64,000 nucleotides of DNA. Origin: Sphingomonas sp. Ant H11 (lineage in GTDB: Bacteria; Pseudomonadota; Alphaproteobacteria; Sphingomonadales; Sphingomonadaceae). Every line of letters starts with the position of its first letter. Position 1 is the first letter of the stretch. The translations under genes were made by a program, and so were the position numbers. The DNA lies in NCBI RefSeq assembly GCF_000797515.1, contig NZ_JSBN01000043.1, positions 1 to 64,000 of the forward strand. Direction: 5' to 3'. Of the stretch, positions 1 to 9,421 are shown piece after piece. The notes under the pieces are model-generated. The model made no database searches and had not been told where the DNA came from. It saw only the letters and a list, made by a program, of their open reading frames with translations.

Positions 1-1
1 C

Positions 2-85
2 GTGACGGCCGCCGCGCACGCGGTGCGCAGCGGCGACAGCCATGGCGGCGGCGCCTCCATCAACCTCTCCGAAAGCGACCGTTGA
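2..85 (+). CDS. trbL: TrbL, C-terminal end only (partial)
   Basis: The last 27 codons of a gene that begins before the window. The tail is Gly/Ser-rich and ends in TGA at 83-85, which overlaps the ATG of trbF (TGATG). TrbL is the polytopic inner-membrane VirB6-like subunit of the Trb mating-pair apparatus, and its C-terminal tail is usually Gly/Ser-rich. The identification depends mainly on the conserved order trbL-trbF-trbG-trbI. No domain can be seen in so short a piece. Confidence 0.7.
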   Translation: MTAAAHAVRSGDSHGGGASINLSESDR

Positions 86-768
86 TGTTCAAAAGACCTT
101 CCACGCACTACGGCAAGACCCCCGAGCCCGAGACGCCCTATCAGCGCGCCGCCCAGGTCTGGGATGACCGGATCGGCGGCGCCCGCGTCCAGGCCAAGAA
201 CTGGCGGCTGATGGCCTTCGGCTCGCTGATCCTGTCTGCCGGGTTCGCCGCCGCGCTTGTCTGGCAATCGGCGCGCGGCACGGTCGTGCCCTGGGTAGTG
301 CAGGTCGACCGGCTCGGCCAGGCGCAGGCGATCGCGCCCGCGGTCGCGGACTACCGGCCCACCGATCCCCAGATCGCCTTCCATCTCGCGCGCTTCATCG
401 AGCAGGTCCGCACGATCCCCGCCGACCCGATCATCGTCCGCCAGAATTGGCTGCGCGCCTACGATTTCACCACCGATCGCGGCGCCGCGGCGCTCAACGA
501 CTATGCACGCTCGAACGACCCCTTCGCCAAGGTCGGGCGGATCCAAATCGCGATCGACGTCTCGAGCGTGATCCGGGCGTCGCCGGACTCATTCCGCGTC
601 GCCTGGACCGAGCGGCGCTACGAGAACGGCCAGCTCGCCGAGACGAGCCGCTGGACCGCCATCCTCACCATCGTCGTGCAGGTCCCGCGCAATGCCGACC
701 GGCTGCGCGCCAACCCGCTCGGCATCTACGTCAACGCCATCAACTGGTCACGGGAGCTTGGGCAATGA
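85..768 (+). CDS. trbF: Conjugal transfer protein TrbF (VirB8-like)
   Basis: A 227-residue bitopic inner-membrane protein of the Trb type IV secretion system. It has a short cytoplasmic N-terminus, one membrane segment at about residues 42-60, and a periplasmic VirB8-like domain that ends in a typical VNAINWSREL motif. VirB8 proteins nucleate assembly of the inner-membrane complex. The ATG at 85 is chosen because it overlaps the trbL stop; a TTG one codon earlier is possible. Its stop overlaps the trbG start by ATGA, so the genes are translationally coupled. Confidence 0.93.
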   Translation: MFKRPSTHYGKTPEPETPYQRAAQVWDDRIGGARVQAKNWRLMAFGSLILSAGFAAALVWQSARGTVVPWVVQVDRLGQAQAIAPAVADYRPTDPQIAFHLARFIEQVRTIPADPIIVRQNWLRAYDFTTDRGAAALNDYARSNDPFAKVGRIQIAIDVSSVIRASPDSFRVAWTERRYENGQLAETSRWTAILTIVVQVPRNADRLRANPLGIYVNAINWSRELGQ

Positions 769-1790
769 AGCCGTCTTTCCGTAGAGCCGGAAACCCGGCT
801 TTCCGCACGTCCACATTCGCGGCTTTGCTGCTCTCAGCAACCCCGCTCGCCGGCTGCGCCACCGCGCAAAAGCCGCCCGAGATCTCCTATGATGATGCCG
901 CGCCCGCGGTACAGACGGTCGATCCACCCGCGCCGGTCCAGGTGGTGGAGCTGCCACGGCCGTTGCCGCTGCCCGGCCAGATGAAACCGGTCGAGGAACG
1001 CCGCCGGCCCCCTGAACCGACCGATCCCGCCGCGCGGATCAACCAGGCCAATGCGGCCGCGCGGGTGCAGCCGGTGCGCGACGGCTTCATCAACGCCATG
1101 CAGGTCTATCCGTGGACGCAGGGCGCGCTCTATCAAGTCTATACCGCCGTCGGCCAGATCACCGACATCGCGCTCCAGCCCGGCGAACAGCTCGTCGGCG
1201 CAGGGCCGGTCGCCGCCGGCGACACGGTGCGCTGGATCATCGGCGACACCCAGAGCGGCTCCGGCGCGACCACCCAAGTCCATATCCTGGTGAAGCCGAC
1301 CCGCGCCGATCTGATGACGAACCTCGTCATCAACACCAACCTGCGCACCTACCATATGGAGCTGCGCTCCACCGAGCGGACCTATATGGCCTCGGTCTCC
1401 TGGCAGTATCCGCAGGATCAGCTGATCGCGCTCCGCCGCCAGAACGCGCAGGCCGAGGCGGCGCGGCCGGTCGCCACCGGCGTCGACCTCGCCAACATCA
1501 ACTTCCGCTACGCCATCGAGGGCGACCGCGCGCCGTGGCGGCCGCTCCGCGCCTATGACGACGGGCGGCAGGTCTTCATCGAGTTCCCGCGGGGCATCGC
1601 CCAGGGAGAGATGCCGCCGCTGTTCGTGGTCGGCCCGGAGGGCGACACCTCCGAACTCGTGAACTACCGCGTCCGTAGTAACTACATGATTGTCGATCGC
1701 CTGTTCGCGGCCGCCGAGCTGCGCTTCGGCGCCGGCGATCGCCAGAGGCGCGTGCGGATCACCCGCACCGACGGGAGGCCGACATCGTGA
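765..1790 (+). CDS. trbG: Conjugal transfer protein TrbG (VirB9/CagX family)
   Basis: A 341-residue outer-membrane-associated component of the Trb type IV secretion core complex. The ATG at 765 overlaps the trbF stop. The N-terminus has a basic stretch and then a hydrophobic segment ending in a lipobox (LAGC, Cys31), so a lipoprotein is likely. A Pro-rich linker at about residues 45-85 leads into the VirB9-like beta domains, including RTYHMELRS and a C-terminal NYMIVDRLF. The frame is open throughout, and the stop overlaps the trbI GTG start. Confidence 0.93.
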   Translation: MKPSFRRAGNPAFRTSTFAALLLSATPLAGCATAQKPPEISYDDAAPAVQTVDPPAPVQVVELPRPLPLPGQMKPVEERRRPPEPTDPAARINQANAAARVQPVRDGFINAMQVYPWTQGALYQVYTAVGQITDIALQPGEQLVGAGPVAAGDTVRWIIGDTQSGSGATTQVHILVKPTRADLMTNLVINTNLRTYHMELRSTERTYMASVSWQYPQDQLIALRRQNAQAEAARPVATGVDLANINFRYAIEGDRAPWRPLRAYDDGRQVFIEFPRGIAQGEMPPLFVVGPEGDTSELVNYRVRSNYMIVDRLFAAAELRFGAGDRQRRVRITRTDGRPTS

Positions 1791-3002
1791 GCGAGCCGCA
1801 GGCCCCGAAAGACGACGAGGCGGCTCCGCTGACAGGGGCCGCCCAGGAAGCTGCCTCGACCATGCGCCTGCGCGCCGAAGCGCCGCGGGTGACGCGGCTG
1901 TCACGCAAGGTGCTCGCCGGCATCGGGCTGGTCGCGAGCGTCGGGCTCGGCAGCGCGCTGATCTACGCGCTTCAGACCCGCGACGCGGCAAAACCGCCGA
2001 GGAGCTCTATTCGATCGACAACCGCTCGACCGCGGACGGCTTGGCCGGCCTCCCGCGCGACTACAGTCGGGTACCGCAGCTGGGACCGCCGCTCCCCGGC
2101 GATCTCGGTCGACCCATCCTGGACGCGCAGAACCGCGGCCAACCGGTGCCGGCGCCCGGCATCGCCACACCGAACCCCGGCCTCAGCGCCGAGGAGCAGC
2201 GGCGTCTCCAGGAGATCGAGACCGCCCGCACCGCCAAGCTCTTTGCCGGTACGGAGGGCCGTCCGCTGTCATCGCCGGCACCCGGCACTGCCGCTGCCAC
2301 GCCCCCACCGGCGCTGATCTCAGCAGCCTCGGCCTCGCGCCACAGCCCGCCACGCCCACCGCTCAGGATCGGCAGCTCGCCTTCCTGAATGCCGCCGCCG
2401 ATCGGCGCACCGTCGCCCCGGATCGTATTGCCGCGCCAGCGTCGCCAAACGTCCTGCAGGCGGGCACCATCATCTCCGCCGCGCTCATCACCGGCATCCG
2501 CTCCGATCTTCCCGGCCAGATCACCGCCCAGGTGACCGAGAACGTCTACGACAGTCCGACCGGCCGGATTCTGCTTGTGCCTCAGGGCACACGCATCGTC
2601 GGTCAGTACGACAACAATGTCGGGTTTGGGCAGAGCCGGGTGCTGCTCGTCTGGAACCGCCTGATCTTCCCGAACGGTCGCTCGATCGTGCTGGAGCGCC
2701 AGCCCGGAGCGGACGCTGAGGGTTATGCCGGGCTACAGGACGGCGTGGACTACCACTGGTGGGATCTGGCCAAAGCCGCCGGTCTGTCCACCCTCCTCAG
2801 CCTGGGCGCCGAACTCGCCACCAACGATGAAGATCGCTTGATTCAGGCAATCCGCAACGGCGGTCAGGACACCATTAATGATACCGGCCAGCAGATCGTT
2901 CGTCGTCAGCTCAACGTCGCGCCGACGCTTACGATCCGACCGGGATTCCCCGTGCGGGTCATCGTAACCCGCGACCTTGTCCTCGAACCCTATGGAGGTT
3001 GA
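1787..3002 (+). CDS. trbI: Conjugal transfer protein TrbI (VirB10-like), two frameshifts
   Basis: VirB10-like channel protein that spans the periplasm. It starts at GTG 1787, overlapping trbG. Residues 1-66 (membrane segment at about 44-62) read in one frame. The next part (EELYSIDNRSTADGLAGLP) needs a change of frame near 1985-1990, and the C-terminal TrbI domain (from about 2310, including QAGTIISAALITGIRSDLPG and ending DLVLEPYGG) needs another near 2300-2310. Each break fits one missing base in a G/C-rich stretch; restoring both gives 405 residues, a normal length. As written the gene cannot make TrbI. It may be a true double mutation or, as with other genes here, sequence error. Confidence 0.88.
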
Positions 3003-3004
3003 CC

Positions 3005-3229
3005 ATGGCAAAGTTAAAGCTGGGAGCCCTCGACGACGACAAGCCGACTAAGGTGTCGATCGAACTGCCGGCGACGGTCCATCGGAACCTGGTCGCCTAC
3101 GCCGAGGTGCTCGCGCGCGAGACGGGTCGGCCTGTCGGTGATCCGATCAAGCTGATTTCACCGATGATCGAGCGGTTCATGGCGACCGATCGAGCATTCG
3201 CAAAAGCGCGTCGGACAACAGGTAGATGA
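3005..3229 (+). CDS. DUF2274 domain-containing protein
   Basis: A 74-residue protein that matches the DUF2274 family, almost always found directly after trbI in trb clusters of Alpha- and Betaproteobacteria elements. The ATG at 3005 is preferred because a GGAGG box lies 6 bases upstream, inside the end of trbI. The sequence begins MAKLKLGALDDDKPTKVS and has a basic, helix-rich character (VSIELPATVHRNLVAYAEVL) reminiscent of small ribbon-helix-helix proteins. A DNA-binding or regulatory role is only an inference. It converges with the downstream LysR gene, 36 bases away. Confidence 0.85.
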   Translation: MAKLKLGALDDDKPTKVSIELPATVHRNLVAYAEVLARETGRPVGDPIKLISPMIERFMATDRAFAKARRTTGR

Positions 3230-3265
3230 ACCGCATTCGACGACTTCGTCCTGGAAGCGCAAGTC

Positions 3266-4174
3266 TTAGGCCTCGATGGGTGACCTGGTGATCCTTTGGG
3301 TCGCTGAAAGCGACTTGGCGAGGCTGAGCAATCGTCTCAAGGCCGGATTGTCGTTCCGGGGAGACCACACGGCGCAGAACGTGAGGAGATCGTCCGATAG
3401 CGGCCGGTAAACAACACCGGGGAAGCGCGTCGCTATGGTCGCTTCGCTTGTCAAAGTCAGACCTCGCCCAAGGGCCACGAGGTGCATCAGATTATCTCGG
3501 CCGACGCGATAGCTTTCGATGCTCGGATGACGCCCGAGGTCAGCGAGGTGCTTGACCAGATAGTCATGGATTTCAGGTCCGGGATCGGTGTCGCTGATGA
3601 TGAAATGTCGCTCGTAAAGGGCCGCCCACGAAATAACCGGCTTCTTCGACAACTCATCACCATCCGGGATCGCCACATAAACCCGTTCCGTCCATAGTTG
3701 TGCCAGATCACAGCCCTCCGCACTCGGTTGGCCAGTGAGGAATGCCACGTCGAGGTCATGACGCTGAACAGCGTTGATGTGCGCAGACGGGCCGCCTTCG
3801 ACAAGATCGGGTCGGATGGCCGGATGTGCCGCGATGAAGGCGCGAAGCAAGTCAGCGAGGAATCCGGAAGCAAGAGAAGAAAATATGCCGATCCGAACAG
3901 CTCCAGCCTCTCCACGCCCGTGCGATCCAGCATCCATCGCTGCATGACCAATATGCCTTAGGGCCTTGCGCGCACGGATGAGAAACTGACTGCCTGCATG
4001 GGTGAGTTGAACGCCCCCGTGATGGCGGACAAACAGTGCCGCGCCGATCTCATCCTCAAGGTCACGCACGCGGCGACTGATGGCGGACTCGTGGACCCCC
4101 ATGGCTTTTGCCGCCCGCCGGAAGCTCCCCCGCTCGGCGGCCGCAACCATGTAGCGAAGGTGTCGAAGCTCCAT
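3266..4174 (-). CDS. LysR family transcriptional regulator
   Basis: A 302-residue LysR-type regulator. The N-terminal winged helix-turn-helix (residues 1-60, beginning MELRHLRYMVAAAERGSF) is followed by a substrate-binding domain from about residue 90 to 290. The ATG at 4174 is chosen because it gives the canonical LysR N-terminus; an upstream in-frame ATG would add 30 non-conserved residues. A LysR gene commonly closes trb clusters of this kind, facing the conjugation genes. Its effector and targets cannot be read from sequence. It is distinct from the NhaR-like regulator at 12338. Confidence 0.9.
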   Translation of the reverse strand: MELRHLRYMVAAAERGSFRRAAKAMGVHESAISRRVRDLEDEIGAALFVRHHGGVQLTHAGSQFLIRARKALRHIGHAAMDAGSHGRGEAGAVRIGIFSSLASGFLADLLRAFIAAHPAIRPDLVEGGPSAHINAVQRHDLDVAFLTGQPSAEGCDLAQLWTERVYVAIPDGDELSKKPVISWAALYERHFIISDTDPGPEIHDYLVKHLADLGRHPSIESYRVGRDNLMHLVALGRGLTLTSEATIATRFPGVVYRPLSDDLLTFCAVWSPRNDNPALRRLLSLAKSLSATQRITRSPIEA

Positions 4175-4300
4175 CCTTATGTCGCCTCCATTCATCTCGC
4201 GAGGCGCAGGCTCACACCTTCGATGAGGTCCGACGCATAACCGATCGCGTCTTGAGATCGCCACGTTGGCTTGAGGTCGTCGCTGTGTCTGTGTGCGTGC

Positions 4301-4729
4301 TCATCCCGGGATCAGCCGCCGACTACTCACGATCGCGCCAAGCTGGCCAAGCGTCTTGCCATCGACAGTCGCGGTCGCGTGGGCTGTCCTGATTGCCTCG
4401 AATTCCGCGGTGACGCCGGAGTATCCCGCCTCCGAGGGATACCCGACGATGACGAGTACGTCCCAAGGCTGGTCCGCCTCGTTCGATATGAGCATGCGGT
4501 ACTCGGTGATAATTCCGCGCTCGACCGCAATCCGGTCCATCTCGAACCAATTGAGCGTGATGAAGCGCGCAAGCGACGTGGTGTCGCCATCCTGAGCCTT
4601 CAGAAATGTCAGTTCGAAAGCGCGTGTAGCTGACCTGATGGCCGCAGTCTCGCCCGCCCACGAAAATGCGGGAATAGCCAACGCAGACAAAGCGCTTACC
4701 CCGAGCATGCGCCGCGACGGTTCAAACAT
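4301..4729 (-). CDS. Hypothetical secreted protein
   Basis: A 142-residue protein with a clear Sec signal peptide: basic start, hydrophobic core at residues 8-22 and probable cleavage after FSWA at about residue 25. The mature part is mixed alpha/beta with no cysteines, and I recognise no family. It lies 89 bases downstream of the small ORF that ends the dab operon and may be read through from it or have its own promoter. The coding strand is supported by length, the signal peptide and codon use; function is unknown. Confidence 0.65.
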   Translation of the reverse strand: MFEPSRRMLGVSALSALAIPAFSWAGETAAIRSATRAFELTFLKAQDGDTTSLARFITLNWFEMDRIAVERGIITEYRMLISNEADQPWDVLVIVGYPSEAGYSGVTAEFEAIRTAHATATVDGKTLGQLGAIVSSRRLIPG

Positions 4730-4818
4730 AAAGCACTTTCCTTCAAGCGGTGAAAAGGAATCGTCAAAGGTGTTTAGTCAGCTTCTTTAGCTGTTGCGCC
4801 CGTAGCCCGCGTGCACTG

Positions 4819-5070
4819 TCAGTCCTTATTGACGGACTCGACGGCGCCGCAGTCGTGTTCAGCATAATAGGAGTTCAGCGCCGATCGGCATCGTGCCGCC
4901 GACAGGTGTTTCAATATTTCGAGGTCGTTGAGAACATCGAAGGGGTCTTGGTCAAGGGCGCTCCGCAGGGCGTTCTTGAGCCACAGGCTCATGCGAGGGT
5001 TCGCCAAAACCCATTCAATCATCGAATCGGCATCTTCTGGGCCGTCGCGGCGCTTTCCTCCTTCTGCCAT
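4819..5070 (-). CDS. Small conserved-looking protein at end of dab operon
   Basis: An 83-residue ORF starting at ATG 5070 with a good AGGAGG site just upstream. The sequence is acidic and helical (PEDADSMIEWVLANPRM) and carries two Cys but no recognised domain. It begins 25 bases after the stop of the DUF6671 gene and is on the same strand, so it is probably the fifth gene of the dab operon. A longer in-frame extension to 5394 exists but only shadows DUF6671. Function unknown. Confidence 0.65.
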   Translation of the reverse strand: MAEGGKRRDGPEDADSMIEWVLANPRMSLWLKNALRSALDQDPFDVLNDLEILKHLSAARCRSALNSYYAEHDCGAVESVNKD

Positions 5071-5095
5071 GTGAACCTCCTCGCTTACCTGACAG

Positions 5096-5959
5096 TCACG
5101 GGTTGCAATCGCCGCATTGACCTGGATCCGCCGTTGTCGCTGCAACCGGGCGCTCGATCCGGTGACCGCAGGCTGCGCACGAAAGCACGTCCGCCCGCAT
5201 CGCCAAGGTTGGCCCGCCGCACCACGAACAGGGCAGACCGGAAAGCCGCTCGGTAACGGCGAACCCGGGTGCCAAGCACACCGGGCACTGGCTGCGATAC
5301 CGGCGGACCAGATCGATGGCAGCGGCTTTGATGGCGCGCATGCGGTTCGGGTTTCGATGGGCGCGCATGTCGGTTTCGACGAAGGCCGCACCACATACGC
5401 CGACCACCTGCGTCACCGCGTTGTCGAGTTCCGCCGCGCTGCCGATATCTTTGATCAGCGCGCGCTGAGGTGCCGGCTGACCCTCGGTACATCCGATGAC
5501 GATCACGCCGTGAGCGGGGAACTGGACCCGCTCGGCGAATGCGCGCGCCGCCGCCACGTCCGAAACAACCGCGTGACTGAAGTTGGTGTTCAGGCCCGCA
5601 TGACGACCGATGAGCTCAAGCCCGCGGGCGCGATCGGCGAGCACGACGATCTCGCGGGCGAGCGGCGCGAACGGGATGTAAGGGTGCGGGCCAAAGCTGC
5701 CTTCACTTGCGAGCGCGACCCTGGCGTCGGGCGATTCCGCGAACGCCGCCGTGATCTTGGCCCGCGCGGCATCGAGCTGCGAGCCTGTCCGCTCGACGTC
5801 CCGGCTGAAGGTTCCGAACCGGTCGGTGTCGATGCCGTTGCTTACCTTGACACGCAGACCGAGCGCTCGCTCCAGCAGCGGCGCTATCACCCGCTCCTTG
5901 GCGTGCATCGTCGCGAGCACCGCCAGTTCATCGTCGTAGGGGCGCGAGGCGGCGGGCAT
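5096..5959 (-). CDS. DUF6671 family protein (copy 1, with cysD)
   Basis: A 287-residue cytoplasmic protein that I place in DUF6671. The N-terminal domain has LATMHAKE (15-22), DTDRFGTFS (44-52), ASEGSFGPHPYIPF (84-97) and ETDMRAHRNPNRM (195-207). The C-terminus holds four CxxC pairs (Cys225/228, 244/247, 261/264, 282/285), enough for two zinc ribbons, and ends CNP. No biochemical function is known to me. It starts 2 bases after the cysD stop, so the two are co-translated. A paralogue with the same layout lies at 14738-15622 in the second operon. Confidence 0.82.
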   Translation of the reverse strand: MPAASRPYDDELAVLATMHAKERVIAPLLERALGLRVKVSNGIDTDRFGTFSRDVERTGSQLDAARAKITAAFAESPDARVALASEGSFGPHPYIPFAPLAREIVVLADRARGLELIGRHAGLNTNFSHAVVSDVAAARAFAERVQFPAHGVIVIGCTEGQPAPQRALIKDIGSAAELDNAVTQVVGVCGAAFVETDMRAHRNPNRMRAIKAAAIDLVRRYRSQCPVCLAPGFAVTERLSGLPCSWCGGPTLAMRADVLSCAACGHRIERPVAATTADPGQCGDCNP

Positions 5960-5961
5960 GT

Positions 5962-6867
5962 TTAGAAATACCCCTCCCGCTTCTTCTGTTCGAGCGAGCC
6001 GCCATCCTCTCCGTCGCTGATCCGGCCCTGACGTTCCGATCCCTTGGCAGCCAAAGTCTCCTGGACTACGGAGCGGAGGTCCGTCGCGTCGGATTCGACC
6101 GCCGCCGTCACCGGCCAGCAGCCAAGCGTCCGAAAGCGCACGGTCTTCGTGTCGACGGTTTCGCCGGCCCGCAGTCGCATGCGGGGTTCGTCATCGACGA
6201 CGATCAGTCCCCCGCCCCTCTCCACGACGGGCCTGGGCGCCGCGAAATAAAGCGGCGCCAGCGCGATGTCGTAGACGAGCGCATACGTCCAGACGTCAGT
6301 TTCGGTCCAGTTCGACAGCGGGAACACCCGCGCCGACTGATCCTTGCCGAGCCGCGTGTTGTAGAGATTCCAGAGCTCGGGACGCTGTTGGCGGGGTTCC
6401 CAGACATGGCCGGCGCTCCGAACGGAAAACACGCGCTCCTTGGCCCGTGATTTCTCCTCGTCGCGGCGCGCCCCGCCGAAGATGATGTCATAGCCGCCCT
6501 GGTCGAGAGCGGCCTTGAGCGGCTCGGTGCGCATCTCCAGCGTATAGCGGTCGCCATGATCGAACGGGTTGAGACCGGCAGCGCGACCGTCCTCATTGGC
6601 ATGGACGATCAGCTTGAACCCATGCTCGCGCGCGAAGGCGTCGCGGAAGTCGAGCAGCGACCGGAACTCCCAGGTCGAGTCGATATGGAGCAGCGGGAAC
6701 GGCGGTCGGCCGGGAAAGAAGGCGCGCAACGCGAGGTGGGCGAGCACGGTCGAGTCCTTGCCCGCCGAGAACAGCATAACCGGCTTGCGCGCGTCGGCGA
6801 CGGCCTCGCGCAGGATGTGGATCGCCTCCGATTCCAGTCGAGCGAGGTGCGACAGCCGTGCGGTCAT
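5962..6867 (-). CDS. cysD: Sulfate adenylyltransferase subunit 2 (CysD)
   Basis: A 301-residue ATP pyrophosphatase of the PAPS reductase/CysD fold. It shows the PP-loop variant SAGKDS (about 34-39), LLHID, GGARRDEEKSRAKERVFS, the RVFPLSNWTETDVW block, RFRTLGCWP and the family C-terminus EQKKREGYF. With the GTPase CysN, CysD makes adenosine 5'-phosphosulfate from ATP and sulfate. The ATG at 6867 overlaps the dabA stop (ATGA). No cysN or cysC is in the window, so it must use a partner elsewhere or do something else. Pairing with dabAB and DUF6671 is unusual. Confidence 0.92.
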   Translation of the reverse strand: MTARLSHLARLESEAIHILREAVADARKPVMLFSAGKDSTVLAHLALRAFFPGRPPFPLLHIDSTWEFRSLLDFRDAFAREHGFKLIVHANEDGRAAGLNPFDHGDRYTLEMRTEPLKAALDQGGYDIIFGGARRDEEKSRAKERVFSVRSAGHVWEPRQQRPELWNLYNTRLGKDQSARVFPLSNWTETDVWTYALVYDIALAPLYFAAPRPVVERGGGLIVVDDEPRMRLRAGETVDTKTVRFRTLGCWPVTAAVESDATDLRSVVQETLAAKGSERQGRISDGEDGGSLEQKKREGYF

Positions 6868-9421
6868 GCGGCGGCTTCCCATTGAAGCCCACCGACGTAG
6901 CGGCGGATCACCCGCCCATCGTCGGCCAGCCGGAAGAGGTGAACCCAGCCGTTGTCGACGAGATGGCGAACGCCCGCGTGTTTCGCGATGACGCCGTTCA
7001 GCGCGTCTTCGGGGGCTGCGATGAAAACGTTGAGCCGCAGCGGCTCGTGCACGAAGCGCTCGCCGTCGTGAACCGACTGCCAGGGCAATCCCACCTTGAG
7101 GTCGCCGGAATTGCCCTCAAGCACACCCAGTTGCCCGACGACGTTGTGAAGCACCTTGTTGCCGCTCCCGAAGGCGCGGTTGTTCACGGTCGAGCCGTAA
7201 TATTGCAGGTTGATCCAGCTCGCGACGACCATCGGCGCGGTCATGATCAGTTCGAGCACGCCGAACCCGTCGTCCTTGCGCCACTCATAGTCATGAAGGA
7301 AGGCGCGGCCCCCGAGATCGAGCCCGCGCGTCCGCGCCCGCGGGGCGGCGATGAAGGCGGCGTTGCCGGCCAGCCCCCATTCGGGACGGACCTGCGCCCA
7401 GTCACGGCTGCGCGCCTTCACCGCATCATCGACGTCCGTTTTGTTGTCGATCCCGAGCCCCAGCGCGCGCTCGGCGCGCGCCAGCGAGGAAGCCTTGGCG
7501 AGCGCCGCGCGCAGTGCGGCGAGATCGGCGGCGTGGGATGCGGGCAGATCGCCAGCGTCGAAGATGCGGACCTCATCCGTCGTGGTGTCGTGCAGACAGC
7601 CCAGGAACCAGGTGTCCTCGGGGATGTCGATCCCCTTGCCGGCGAGGCCTATGCGCACGCCCGGATCGTTGAGAATGGCTGCGGCGACGCGGGCATTCGC
7701 TTCGCCGGTGTGGCCGCCGCACGCGCCGCAATCGAGCCCCGAGGCATGGGGATTGTTGACGGTCGTGCTGCCGTGCCCGGTGAGCAGGACCAGCCGCGCG
7801 AAGTCTTTCGTCATCGACATGGCGCGCAAGACGGCCTCGGCCATGGCGACGCGCTGCGCGTCGTCGAAGCCGGTCAGCCGGCCGCCCACCGCACGGGGTT
7901 CCAGACGTGGACCGATCCGACCGATGACGCTCTTGTCGAGGCCATCGGTGTTGGGATCGCTGACCGTCCGGGTCAGGCGCGCGCTGTCGCCGACGAGCTT
8001 GCCGGCGAACAGCAAGCCCGCCGTCTCGACATAGGTGAAGGACGACACTGCCGAGAGCTTGAACGCCTTCCACGCCTTGGCGGCGCGACGACGCAGCAGG
8101 CGCCGATTGAGGATCTCCGCCTCCTCGGGCTCGGAAGCGCCGGCGACCGCCTCGCAGACGACGAAGGCCGGCTTGAGCAGCACCGGACATTGCGCTCCGC
8201 CGGTGTCGCGGCCGATCGGCACATACTCGATCGGGAAGCCGAAGAAGCCGGCGAAGCCGATCGTCTCGGCCTCGGGGCATACGGTCTCCAGCGCGCGCCG
8301 ATAGACCTCGGAGCGCACGTCGATGCAGAACGCCGCCTGGAACGCCTTGCGCGCGCCTTCGAGGGCGCGGGGGAGGCGAGGTGCTGCCCGAGCCGCGCCA
8401 GTAACTGACGCTGATACGCGGCCTCATAGGCTTCGTGCAGCATCAGATCGATGACCAGCTCCGGATCGTCGCCAAGGCGCTCGTCCTCCGGCAGCGCGGT
8501 GGCCTCAGCCATCGCCTTCGACCACGCAATTCTGAAGGCGGGGTCCGCGCGTTCGAGGAACAGTGCATAGCCCCACACCACCCGGATCGCCAGCAACTGC
8601 ACCAGGGTGTCGTCGTCGCGCCCGTAAAGCGCGTTGTCCCAGACGCGGTAGCGCGCATAGGCGGCCCAGCCGCCGATATCGATCAGCGCGCGGTGCAGAT
8701 AATCCTCGACCGCGCGATCGGGGATGCCGAGCGCGCCGACGACCGCGACGATCGCGTCGCGCGGATCGTCGGGCATGGCGGCGACAGCCTTGCGGAAGCC
8801 CTTGATCCCCATCGTCTCGGGGTTGCGGTCGAACCGCATCGCCGCGCGCCAGGCGGCGTAAGGCGGCAGCGCCCGCGACGGCAGCTTCCAGGCCGCCTGA
8901 CCTTCGTCGAAATAAGCCGCGCACCACTTCGAGATCTCGTCGATCATGAAGGCCGTGCGCGAGGCCTGACGGTCGCCCGCCGCCAGGCCGTCGAGAACTT
9001 CGGCGACAGTCGCAACCACCGCTTTTGGCCTCTTCGTCACTGGCTCTCGCGTCGCCGACTGGCGCAGCGCGGCGGCATCGCTCGCCGGCGCCGCATGACC
9101 GGACGTCGCGGCGATCGCCGCCTCCAGATCGCGATCCTCGATCCGTCCCGCCGCCAGCGCTTCGCGATAGAAATTGCGCGGCATCAGCATGTCGACGCCG
9201 GCGACACGGCGCAGCGTTGCGCTCGTCGCCGAAAAGCTCTGGTCGCTGAAGCCTAAGAACGGATTGACCGCGACGAAGTGCTTGAGCGGCCAAAGCGGCG
9301 CGATCTTGTTGCACGCCCGGTCGATGGCGGCGTCGATCGCCGGCCGTTGCCGGCTGATCGATGGCTCCACATCACAGGCCGGGCTTGGCGGGTCGAACGC
9401 GACGGCGACGACATGGCTCAT
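6864..9421 (-). CDS. dabA: DabA, DUF2309 inorganic carbon transporter subunit (frameshifted)
   Basis: DabA is the carbonic-anhydrase-like cytoplasmic subunit that, with DabB, traps CO2 as bicarbonate at the inner membrane. Correcting one base gives 852 residues, the usual length. The beta-carbonic-anhydrase-like zinc and active-site residues are present: Cys366 and Asp368 (FCIDVRSE), His550 (TGHGS) and Cys565 (DCGACGG). The ATG at 9421 overlaps the dabB stop (ATGA). The frame breaks at a run of five G at 8369-8373; a sixth G would restore LASPRALEGARKAFQ. As written the N-terminal part stops early and the active site is lost, but a homopolymer sequence error is at least as likely. Confidence 0.92.
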
